64,000 bases of DNA from Struthio camelus. Its lineage: Eukaryota > Chordata > Aves > Struthioniformes > Struthionidae. The first letter of the stretch is position 1. Each line of letters begins with the position of its first letter. Below are positions 1-12,100 of this stretch, piece by piece. The stretch spans positions 31,053,514 through 31,117,513 of the forward strand of contig NC_090982.1 in assembly GCF_040807025.1 (NCBI RefSeq). Reading direction: 5' to 3'. Both the position numbers and the translations under genes were made by a program. Below the pieces are notes generated by a model. That model worked only from the letters and a program-made list of their open reading frames with translations, was not told the DNA's origin and made no database searches.

Positions 1-3000
1 AACGCTTCTCTCACTACCGGTTCTCTCTAGTTGCTTTTATACAATCAATGCCGTAGGCCCCGTGCTTGTCACCAGCCCCAGAGAAAACCCTGCAGCTCAC
101 ATGGCTGAAAGATTGACAGGTTTTACATGTAACACAACTGATGTGTACAGTTAATTCTTATTACCTAAACCAACTTGACTGTCTCTTGCTGAATGCAGGG
201 TGGGTACCGCATCCATGTATCTCACCCGTCTCTGATAAATCAAAGAAACATTCCCGCACCAATGATTTAATAGTCCAGATGGAGGTACTCTGCATCTCAG
301 ATCAAGCTCAAAAGTGGAGCTCTGCTGTCTTGACTGGATCTGTGCATGGGAAAAGATACAGCAACGCACACCACATTGTATCTGCTCAGTAAAAAAAAAA
401 AAAAAGTTAGATTTTTAACAGCTGGAGGCATATTTGCAGACTCTTATAATAAGTGTTGGCAGGTGGAATAAAGAGGTAGTGCCCATATATAGCTGGAATA
501 GCTCCTCTTAGTATTTATCTAAATGAGATTTTAATAAGGCACCAATTAAAAGAGAAAGCCTGTAGACCAAGTAGTTAAATTAAAAAAAATAATAATTAAT
601 GAACATTAATAAGGACCATTGCATGGAGGATAAAAGCCAGACTAAAAATTCACCATTACACTAACATTAGTCACAAAATACAGAAAATCTGTGTTAGCCT
701 AAGTTACAGGATGGCCATCCGGTAACATCTTCAGAGCTAGGCTTCAGAGAGCTCTCAGCATTCGAAAAGTTTTGCTCATTGAGTGCCTGGTGAAAATCTT
801 TATCTTCCCCATACACAAAAATTTGGCACTGTACTGTTCTTCTTACTGGGGATATTTGGCCACTGCTGAGCAGAACTTGTTTGTAATAATGTCCTGTTTC
901 CGTTGCTGCTTTACAAGCACTTTGAAACAGATGAAGTGCTTAGACCGGTTTTGCGTGTTTTACAGTTCCTTTTCCTCATTTGGGTTATTCTGATTTCTAG
1001 TACCTCTGTCATACAATTTGAATTTTGCATCCTTTGTCTACATTGGTATTCTTTAACTTTAGATATGTTTAAAGCACTTTTCCAAGTAGGAATGCTCTTC
1101 TAAGTCAGGGCTTCTATGGAAAATCAAATTTTACACCTGGCTCTTATCAGCCTAAGTCGAGCTAGAGTCCACAAAATAAAACTTCTGCTTTGCACATAAG
1201 CAATGCCAGCTTCCTAGTAGATTTTGCCAACAAATTAGGGAGTACAAGAAGAACGTGTATCATACAGGTATTTCAGGTCTGTTCATCTTGCCAGCATCTA
1301 ATTTCTATTCAGAATCTGCTATTAAAATAATTAGCGCCTTGACTTTTAAATGCTCTCATGCAACAATATTCAGTTTCTGATACAGTTTCTCTTTGTAGCT
1401 TCTGATTTTCGTTATTAATTCCTTTCTAAATTACTTCAAGGATTATTTGCTCTTTATTTATCTAGATCTTTTAATTACGTAAAAGCTAACAAGAGTAGGA
1501 CCCTAAACTGCAATTATCTTTGTTGTTCGTCTTCCTTGCCTGTGAAAGGCTATATTGCGTAACAGTCAAGTATGTTTTTAAGTGACTGTATAATGAATAT
1601 TTGACTATTTAGGAATGAGATGGAAAAACCAAATGCAAAAACCTTTAGACACACTAAGAAAGCACAATTCAAAAGCATTCACTGTTAACTGCTCAGCAGC
1701 AGTCATCTTACTTTTAGAAGCAGCATTTTAAAATGCCTTGCCACCTTCCAAACTCTGCAGGTGGCTACATTTTACTATTGCTTTGAGTGCTTTCAAAATT
1801 AATAGTGCTACATCAGTATACATTGTTGTTGTTATCCTAAGTAATGTTGAAATACAGAGCATATAAGTTTTACACCCTGAGTGTTAGGAGGCAAGTGACA
1901 GATGAGAAGATAAAATAATAAATCTCTTGTAGAGCCTGTACTGCCAATGGAGACCAGAAGCTTTTAGAGTGAGAAGGCAATCTTGTAGAAGCTGATTCTA
2001 ATCTCATTTGAACTGGAATAAAACCAACATAGCTCTGCTGGGGTCCTCTTTAGCTATGCCAGATCTCCTTTTGAAGAGACTACAGGAAATTGCTTTTGTT
2101 CCCCTGACTCTGTGGCCTCCTTTATTCCCAGGCTACCTCTATAGTAACACTGAGATTACTCTAACCTATACGTGACTGTGCCCTGCAAAGAGTAGCTGTG
2201 CGCTCACCAGCAACACTCCAAACCCAGACAGACTTCTACACCCAGGTAGAAAGATCCAGCTATTTTCCTGACTCTGCTCCAGAGGAGCACAAAAGCATCG
2301 GACAGAAGCCTAGAACAGAAATCTATGACTTTCAGTCACCTTTGAACTACACTGCTGCAGCACTAGTTGCTACTCTGGACTGAAACAACAAGCCAGTTTT
2401 CCAATTTCCGATTTTTTTTTTACATTTCCAGCGTAGTCAGGAAATAACATATTATTATATAACTTCAGGCTTTTAGACAGATTTTCATTTGTGGAACATT
2501 TGTGAGGACTCTTACTCATTGGACTAGATAGTCCCTACAGGTCCTTTTCCAACCTCAACCATTCTGTGGCGCTGTGATTACATTAATGCATTCACTTCAG
2601 TCAGGTCACCGGGAGGAATTTTTATGCAGGAATAGAGACTTTGACTACTTACATTCAACTAAGTTTAGTAAGATTCTTGTGCAAGGCCTGGAGTTCCAAT
2701 CAACTGGATCCACTCCGGATTACACTAATACAGTATAGCCCATAAAGTTGTTTTCAAAACCTAAGGAACTACCATGTTCAGAAAGACAACTTTCCACTGC
2801 TTATGTTCCATTAATTTTCTTAAAAGCGAATCCACTAACCATCACGTAAGGAGAGTATATTTCCTCTGTTGTTGCTGGCAAATTAAAAAGGAATTAACAA
2901 TAGCTTCTGGGTTTAGAACTAAGTATATTCAACTCTTAGATCTATGTTTTCTTAAGCTTCTCTATACAGAACTTAGTTAATTGGGATATGCACAGGTTTT

Positions 3001-6000
3001 ACTAGAGTACTTCATTCTTCTTAATTACAGTTGGATGCAGTTACTTAGTTATTCCTTCAGCTTCAGAGTAAACCTGAAAACATACTTTTGTCACTTAGGA
3101 GAAATGAAGTAAAATCTTTCCCATGTTCTTTTTTTTTTTCCCTTTTGTATTGCGAACTGGAAGTGAAAGAAAAAATATTTACAACTCATTGTTTATTTCA
3201 CGTGCAGTGTACCCTAAAGCACTGCACTTCATTACGAAAAAAAAGGCATGGGGTAACATGCACAAATACTTAATGGGATTTTAAAAAACCTACAGCAGCT
3301 TTAGTTTGATATACCGATCCCAAATTGCTGAAAGCTTGGCAAGTTCATCAGACGGACAATTTTTTTTCTCAGTACTCCAAAATCCTCTTTGGAACAGAAA
3401 GACACTTCAGTAGTATTGAATTCTCCCCAGCCTCCCATGTATCTACTGCATGACCAAAGGAAAAGGGAAAGGACTTTAGACATTGTATTGACTGGCTTTG
3501 CATTATGTACAACAGACCTAGAAAACTTTTAGTATCGTTTTAATTAACACAACCAAAATTTGAAGTTGATTCACTTTATAATAAGGATTAATTGTGGCTA
3601 GTACAGAACAGAGCAGAATGCTATGACAGTGGCACTTCTTACAGTGAACAAATCATATTAGAATCTCTCATTTTTATTTACCGTCATTACATATCGAGGA
3701 CTTCACTTGAATCCCTACAGGTCTCAGCAATTTGAGCCTCTAGCTCTTTGAAAGACAGCCTTTCTCCCCTTTGTGATTCAGGAAGTTGAGACTACCCAAA
3801 GCATCTGAGCCCTTACTTTTATTTAAAAAAAAAAAAAAAAAGTAGCTGTGATGATACTGTTGACATGTTTTAAGAGACCTTAAAACTTTTATAGGAGTTC
3901 TCCATCATTATGTTGTGATAAGTTTCAGTTAGGAATTAGCAGCAGGAAGGGTATGTTCTTTCTCCATTTTGGATTTGATTACATTCTGAATACAAAAGAA
4001 CGCTCATTCTGTTTCCAGGCCTTTCCTGGTATCTTTGGGAAGGAAGTAGATACAGTAAAGGTAAACTGAAATACTTCCAGGAAAGTTAGAGTTACTAAAC
4101 TCCTATTTTGTGTTCCCCCTTCCTAAAATTAGGTAACTAATTCAAATTAATGATAAAGCTTTGCTGAATTCCATGGGTTCACTATCAAGTCAAATCAGAG
4201 AGACTCAGAAAGAGACATTCCAAAATGTCATAAAATATTCACCTTTTTAATGACATCTAGTGTCTATTTTAAAATCCAGTATCTGAAAAAGTCTTAAGGG
4301 ACTAGAAGCACAAGCAAGACAAGCATTTTCTGACAGGTATTCTTTACCTTTTGGCTTTTTAGTTCCTGACTTCTCATCCTTCACCACATTTTAATTTTAC
4401 TATTATTACACATTGAATGTAATAAATAACACATCGGAAGTTATTTACGTTTCATTGTCTCTTACTTCATTAAGTGAGTGTACCTTGGAATTCACGAAAA
4501 CACACAGCTTATTTGTATAACAACATCAAAGCTTCAGAATGAAGCTATACGCTCTGCCATCATGTTAAATAACAAGAATTTTCAACACTAGAGAGAAGGC
4601 ACCTTTTCCAACTACGGCACATGATCTTCACTGGAACTATAACATCACAGTAAATCTCCTATGATTCTTAATTAACAAAAACTGGTACCACACTCCTCCA
4701 CAGTAGCATGTTTAAAGAAATAAAAAGTAACAAAAAACATATTTTGTCTGGAACTAGGAGTGAAATCCTCATTCAACTCAAACCAAAGGGATTCACAGAT
4801 CTTAAAGGATCTATACATTAACTAAAAACATTTAAAGCCGATATTGAAGCATACATAACGTAATCATGTTAAGACTCGAGCTTTTACCCAGGTTTTATCC
4901 AGTCGGCCATCTAGTTGACTAGGAATAAAAATTATATCTGCACAAATCAAATGCAATACATCAGCAGGAAGTGTGAATATAATTGTCTTCTTGTATCACC
5001 TTCAGGTTGCCTGCAGGCTTCTGTGTTTCTACAATTTGGTTAGTTTTTTCCCACTCCTCTTGCCCTCCCTCCAGTATCTGCACGGTGCGTTGCTCCTTAC
5101 ATAGTGCTGTGAACACACACTCTCACAGGAGTTCAGCCTGAGCTTAAGTAAAAGAACTTCTGGCAAGACTTTCTGCAAACACACTGACATGAAAATAGCT
5201 GTTAGATGATGTCATGTCAGCTCTGCTTCGAGCTTTTCATGAAATGCAAAGTAACGTATTATGAAAAAAGCTGTCAAATAGAGAAAATACCTGTTTTGTA
5301 ATAATGAAGTCAGATAAAACTGTGATAATTTGGTTACAAAAAGAGAATTAGATGTGCACGGTAGGTGGGGTGGTCAGCTGCTGTTGGTGTCAAGAGAATC
5401 TCCCTGACTGTTGTGAAAGAACAAGTTAAATTAAAATTTTAATTCTGGGAATGGAATTAGCCAGTCTGACAATGCTTCCAGGGTGTAAGTGACCACAGGT
5501 CACTTTTTAAGTTTGTTCATACCAGCATTAGAAGTTAACAGCTTGCGAGATGAGAGACACGAGGCTCTCCCAAGAATTCTCAAGCGAATGAAACTTTTCC
5601 CACTGCTTCACAATTAAGCAGCCAAGAAAAGTAAGATATCAGGAAAATTCAATTCACTTTAGCACAATCCTACTGCTACTAAAGCATAATTCGTATTCAG
5701 CCAATGGATATCTTAAAGGAGTCATCACGGTCTACTAGAAATTTGTAGACAGGGCTGTCTGGGTGACAGCCTAGTAACTTGCAAGTTTCTGGTCTTTGTT
5801 AAGAAATTCTTAATAAGTAAGTGAAATATAGGCTGCTCCAATCTCAATTACACGGTCAAAGACGGACAGCAGTACAAAAATGCAAGGCATCGATCACTCA
5901 TTACATCATTTGAACTGCTCTGCAAAGGAAATAAAAGTTTCATACACAGCTTCATACACAGTGGGAGACTTAACGTGCTTCCTGCTAATTTCTTCCGAAG

Positions 6001-8160
6001 CTTGATTCACATAAAGTCATGCCACCCTTTTTAATCTTCGAAACTAGGATTGACTCCTCTTCTTCATTTTGGAGAAAGGCTTCTTCTTGAGAAATGAGCG
6101 ATACAGTTCATTTAACTGATGTACATTTAGCAAGTGTCTTTCTTCAGTGGAAGAACTTATTTACAATAATGTTAAAGAACAAGCATATGTATTCCATTTC
6201 ATTAAGAATGCAAGCACTATCAGTTCTCATACCTAAACACAGTTTCTCTTCTTCAGTTTGTCCAATGCCATGAACTTACGCATTTTGCAGTCAAGACAGC
6301 CTTTCCTTTCAGGAAAAAAACAAAGAGGAAATCTAATGTATATAATGAAAATAAGCAGAAATTCCCCCTCAAGATCAAGTGTTCACATTTCAGTGGAAGT
6401 ATTTTGTTACAGTAATGTCCATGAAACAATCTTATGCTAATTAAAGAAAAATAAAAGTACTCTTCTGTATGCTTCTATGACAGCACAAAAAACCAGCATG
6501 TGAAATTTGGAAGGAAAGAATCAAATCTAAGTGGATGGATCAGTGTCATTAATAATGTGTCCATTTAAAACCTCTTTTATTATTTCAAACTACTATTTCT
6601 CAGGCAGAAGCCCAAAACTCACGATAAGAAAGCAAAGTACACTATTCCAAAATTCAAAGGACAGCATACTTGAGAAAGTATTACTATAAAACATGGTTCC
6701 AATTACGTTAAAACATTGAGAAATCTACCATATAAGGTCAAATAATCATGAATGTATGAGAAGCACTACTTAACTATATTAGGAATTGGCACTACTGCCT
6801 GTTATGGCAAACCAGTATCTGTAACCTAAAGAATGTATTTACTACGCACTGCTCCATGTTGATAACTGTGGGGTCTTTTAAACTAGCAGCTGACACATAT
6901 AGCTACAAAAGAACATTCAATATCGTATAATCACCACTGCTGTCTGACCAGCATTTCACTTTTTCCCTGGATACTTCTCCCCTTCCCAGTGCCCTGATGT
7001 CAGCTAGCCCTTCCCTCCATTAGGATCACAGACATTAGAGCTCTACTGAACATATTCGCTCTTTCCACCGGGAGTTGTGTGTAGGTAGAACATACAGACT
7101 TTAGCCTTGCTTGGAATTTCTGGACATTTGGTTGTTTAGCCAGAGTGACAGTCCAGACCAACCTGCCAAAGTCTAAAAACGCTTGCCATGCCCACGGTAC
7201 GAGCGCGGAGCAACCCTGTTATTTTTGTACTGCAAAAATGGCCTGTGCAAGGGCAGCAGTGTGTTCTGTATCTACCTTGCCCTGCATGCAAAGGCCACCA
7301 GCGAGGAGCATGAGCTGTAGGTCTCGGACATCCCACACCCATCAGGTGTGTCTGTGCTGCTGCCTCCCTCCACCCATTCTCTCAGAGCAGTCCGTCCCAC
7401 ACTGAAGATACAGACCTAGCACAACACTTGCAAAAAGGCTTAAAAAAAAAAAACAACTGCTCAGTTCATACCTTCTTGTTATCCATATTCGCTATTTAAA
7501 CTGCAACCTTTTCTGTGAAGGAACTGTCACCCAATTTTTACATGCACAAAATTCTGTTATTCCTTTGCAGCAGTAGCTGCAGACAGCAGTTTCTCTGGCT
7601 AGGGCATGAGGTGATCCTGCAAAGATGAATTCTAAGAAAGGAAGCTGAAAATGAGCTAAATAGGAAACTTCTCATCATCTGCCTCCAGAGACTGCGCTCA
7701 AAAAAGTAACTTTTAAAAACACAGACATACAGCAAGAGCTCTCTTGGTTAGATTTGAAAACAAATGTCTAAGGAGAACCACAGTCTTTTGTCTGACACTA
7801 GGGCAGGGCATACATAATGGGCTGTATGCTCTTCCTAAGCCACAAGGTAGAACAGCTTTCACACTCCCAATAAATCCTGCCTTTTGTATTCAGAAATAAA
7901 TAAATCAGATATGCTCTACAGTACCATTCCATTTAAAGAACAATAATGTCACTACAGTAGAAAAAAGGTTATTTAAATACGCAGGCTTTTTAATTCACGT
8001 ATGCTATTTAGGCTGCAAGTAATAAATGCAATGTTAGGAATTACTAGAAAACCAGAAACACCAAACCAGACAGAAAAGCTACTGGGAAAAAAAAGGGTTA
8101 ACGAGAGACTATCAAATAATTTCAGTACAAGAAGCAACTAAAAGTTAAGATTCTTGCACC
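1..8160. other. Intergenic DNA upstream of IDNK
   Basis: About 8 kb of AT-rich DNA in which I recognise no coding exon. Open frames here are short (up to about 86 codons), resemble no family I know and have no consistent splice context. In mammals the next gene on this side is FRMD3, transcribed away from IDNK; no FRMD3 exon was recognised. The stretch holds A-runs at 391-405 and 3825-3841 and a CR1 3' tail at about 2517-2579. Distal enhancers are possible but nothing in the sequence proves one. Confidence 0.6.
2517..2579 (+). repeat. CR1 LINE 3'-tail fragment
   Basis: The segment reads like the last 60 or so bases of CR1: a 'ttggactagat' block, then 'ggtccttttccaacctcaac', then a degenerate ATTCTGTG-type octamer tail. 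The same order closes the larger CR1 copy at about 26.5 kb. No coding part remains, as expected for a strongly 5'-truncated insertion. Confidence 0.75.
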
Positions 8161-8419
8161 TGGAGAAGACATGAGCGGGAGGGAGGAAAGACCTAAGTGT
8201 AACAGGAGGCTGATGGCAGGGGGGAGCTGGGGAAGGCCGCTGTCTCCTCCAGCAAGGACACCTCGAATGAGCGACATGCGGTCCGCAATATGGACGAAGC
8301 GGAGGCACTTCTGCGAGCCGTGGCAGACGCTGCCGGCGCCCTGGACCATGGGGCTATGGTGCTCAGGCAGCCAAAGAGGCATGGAGAGAACCAACAAAAC
8401 CCCGCTGGCTACCCAACAA

Positions 8420-9175
8420 AGCACCGCTCTGGCTGGGGAGGCCCCTGGCCGCGGCAAGGCCTGCGACGCTCGCCCTGCCCTCGCGCTCTTCCCCGGGGCG
8501 GCGAAGGCGGCATCCGACCCGGTACCAGCCCGCCCCATGTCCTCACGGCCTCGGCAAAGATACAGGGGACGCCAGGGCTGTGGGCTAATTCCCTCGCAAG
8601 AGGGATTTCACAGAGCAAAGCCTCCTTTTCCCGCCTCCTCACCCCACGGCCCAGCACTCCCCCGCCGTGGCACCCGCCATCTTAGGGCCAGCCCTGTCGG
8701 CCCAGGCGCCCCCCGGCTCGGCGGGGAGCCCCGGCCCGGCCCGGCCGGCGTTTGCCCTGGGACGTACGTGACTTCTCCCCCCTCCGCGCACCTCCCGCCG
8801 GGCCGAGGGCGCAGCCCGGGCTGAGGGCGGCGAGGCGCCTTCCCGCCTCGCGGCTGCGGCCGGCGGGGAGGAGACGGGGCGGGCGGGGAGGCGGCGCCGG
8901 GCCGGGAAGGGAAGGGGCGGTGGAAAAGGAAAGGGCCGGGCTGGAGGAGCCCGAGCAGGTGGCGCCGCCGGAGGAGAAGCCGCGGCGGCGGCGGGGTGAC
9001 CCGCCATGGTGCTGGTGGTGGTCATGGGCGTGAGCGGCTCGGGGAAGTAGGTACCGCGGGCGGGCGGGCGGGTGGCGCCGGGGCCGGGGCCGGGCCGCCC
9101 TCTGCAGCCACCTTGCCGCGGCGCAGTCCTTGGGGACGCGCTTGCCTGTGGCCCTCTCCGCGGCGTCAAGCCAGG
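8420..9175. promoter_or_regulatory. CpG-island promoter of IDNK
   Basis: Base composition changes abruptly from AT-rich to very GC- and CpG-rich, and the island ends just inside IDNK intron 1. It contains a YY1-type CCGCCATCTT at 8674-8683 and a GC box (GGGGCGG, Sp1-type) at 8914-8920, and no TATA box was seen. This is the layout of a housekeeping promoter with dispersed starts. The transcription start itself cannot be fixed from sequence. Large overlapping open frames on both strands here are a by-product of GC richness. Confidence 0.8.
9006..9046 (+). CDS. IDNK: IDNK coding exon 1 (residues 1-13 and part of 14)
   Basis: Encodes the beta strand and most of the P-loop. The donor is GGGGAA|GTAGGT, so the P-loop lysine codon is split 2+1 across the intron. 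A second GT four bases further on would leave AAG TAG in the message and stop translation at once, which fixes the choice. Confidence 0.93.
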
Positions 9176-12100
9176 TGCTGCCGCGTACTGCCTGTAATTA
9201 TTACAATACGCTGGGATTATTAGGAGGTATCACTGGGGTCTTTTGGGAAATGCTGGGGTTATTGGCCTAGTCAAGACCGAACGTTTTCGTCGATGTCTCG
9301 CTGTGGCTGCTGTTAGGGATGGGAAGAAGGAGGCCTCAGGAGTATTAGCAGTTAGCAGGTTGTGTCCCAAGAAGGCAAGAGAACAGCTCACCCCTCAGAG
9401 AGAAGAGTGATCATAAAGCAGTGTTTATCTAACAGACCTTTTGTGCTCTTTTACAGAACCACAGTTGGGTCCCGCTTGGCAGCAAAGGTATGGTTGTGTT
9501 ATATTCTGGGTGTTAGGTGCTTATTACCACTTCTTTGAATAGGATTTCTTCTTTTTTCTTGCTGCTTCTGGCAGCCTGCAGTTCACAAATAGCTAGTACT
9601 AATATACGGCACAAGAATGGCAATTTATCAGGTTAGTCTGTCCGTTCCCACTAAATTGGGCTTGGGTGGCTATCACCAATGTAGTGTAGCCTAAATCGAC
9701 TTAACAACCATTATGCATGAACTGTTGCTGTTTCTTACTAAGCTTACTTTGTAGTTAGGGTAAGCATCGTTGCATAAATGGTGATTCATACTGTGGTGCA
9801 AGAGACCTGTAATTCTTTAAACGTGTTGATAAACTCCGGGATTCTTATCAGCTAATCTGGTTTGGGGGAATGATCCTTTTGGTTTTTTTTCCCTCCTTAG
9901 TTGGGATGGAAATTCTACGATGCAGATGATTATCATTCTCCGGAGAACAAAAAGAAGATGGCGGAAGGAATACCACTAAATGATGAGGTAACTTGTATAA
10001 ATCCCAAAAGAATAGCCACCAACATGTTTTTCTTCATAAGCTCTGACAAATCACGTTATGGTACGTTGTGCTTTATCTAAGGTAGGCTGACTGTAAATAG
10101 ACACTGAATTTGTAGGAGTGCAGCTGGGAAGAGAGGGAGGATTTTTACATAACAAAGAAGTATGCATTGAAAGAGTAAAGGCTATTAAATTATACTTGGT
10201 GGTTCACAAGCAGTTAAATTCTGAACTGGCATCTATCAGAAATCTATCTGTCTGGGTCAACATACAGAACTGCAGCTTCAGATTACATGTTTTACTTCGA
10301 ATTAAATACACTGAGACGAACTTTTTTCCTGGAAGTACATTTCGCCACTCTCAATTGCTACAGTAATTACTCCATAATTTTCCATTTTATTCAAACTCAC
10401 TTAAAATGAGCTTCCTTTCCTTTAGCCCGCTGTTCAACCCAAACAGATCAGATTGATCAAGCTTACTTGTTTATAAATAGTACTACTTACAAAGTTACAG
10501 ACATAAGTAAATTACAAAAATTACAAGAAAACACCTTTTGAACTTTTTCTGGGAAATGCCTACAAATGTAAGGTTAAACTAGGGTGCTAGCTATGGACCG
10601 AAAAAAAATATTCTAGATGCCTATTAAAAATTTTTGTCTTTCATTAATGGTTGGAAGTTCATATAAGGCAGCGTCGTCTCTTTTAAAGCAGCGTTGCAGA
10701 ATTGAATGACTAAACCATTCTTCATTGGCATATGATGCCAAGCAGGAAGGAAGTAGCTCTTCTGACACATGAGCAATGCAAAATTGTGAGGGCCTTCTTG
10801 AATGGCATTGGGAAGTTGTTCTATAATGACAGTAGCAAAAAATTATTGCATTTATTTGTTCACGTTGTTATTTGTTCCATTCCTCCACCAGTAATTGCAT
10901 TAAAAGATGAAATGGGAGCAATGGTTTAATGCTCATGGGTATGAAAAAAGATACTAAAGTTTAAAGCTTAAAATTAAATTATATTGAGAATCTGATCAAC
11001 CACTTGCATTTTCAAACTCTATTGAGCAAAGTCGTTGCAAAATGTGGCTATGATTGCATTTATCTGCGATTGTTACTGATATAAAAGTGTTATGATAGAT
11101 CCAAATGTACTTATCTGCAACAAATCAATCTTGATACCTTGGAGTAGTTCCTGAAAGCCTCAGCTTTGATCCAAAGCATTACCTGAGTATCCCAAGGTGC
11201 AAGGAAAAAGAAATAACAATTCAACCTGTGTAAGCAGCTATCTTAGAACAGACTTAGCATGAGAGTTGTTAAGAGGCAACAGATAATTTGACTGTTCTTC
11301 AAAAGATTTACAAGGCACGTGCGATGCATGAGTACGTGTTACTTCCATCAGATAGTTCTAGGCCTTTGTAATATAAAAAGTACTATTCCGCTAAAAACCT
11401 CTTATTGATAAAAAGCCTAGCACATCTTCTTAGCCTTAAAGCAATGGTAGCAGATACAAAACTGAACTTGCTCTGCATTATAATACTAACTTTCATCTCT
11501 AGTCAGATGTTCTTAGTGTTAGAAATGCTTGTTTCAAATCAATTTCATAAACAATTTTGAGCTAACTTGTGGGGTTTTTTTTGTCTGCATTGTTTTTTAG
11601 GACAGGATTCCGTGGCTTTATGCACTGCATGATATATTAAGGAGGTAAGACAACCTCTGTCTTTAACGAGTTCTAGCTAAACAAAACCAAGTATTTTCCC
11701 CGTTGCATTCCAATGCAGAAATGTATGTGGTAGTATAAAAGTATTCTGCAGCTAGTAAAGCCATTCTGTTTTCTAACTTATCTGAGGTATCATAATAATT
11801 GTCAAAGGTGCGCTAACTCCTGAATAATAATGCTGGGAAAGCTAATGGCAATGATAGTTTTGTTCTGCTGTCTGTGTTAAGAACTTAATATTTCAAAAAT
11901 CTAGTTCAATAATAAATGTGACATTAGCTACTTCCAGAGGGCATAACCACAGAATACACTGGTAACGAATTTAGGATAGCATTTTTCTAAACTGTTACTA
12001 GTTTCAGTGAAATACAGTCCAAAATTATTAGGCATTTTGAATCTCTCTTTAGAAATGTTTGTTTTCAGAGATTTAAATCGGCTGACCAACTCATCGTTCA

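Noticed and set aside
9051-9052. GTACCG as the IDNK exon 1 donor
   Set aside because: It would put AAG TAG in frame; the GT at 9047 restores GKTTVG.
8639-9169. 176-codon - strand frame over the IDNK promoter
   Set aside because: Ala/Pro/Arg-rich translation typical of CpG islands, antisense to a confirmed exon, with no recognisable domain.
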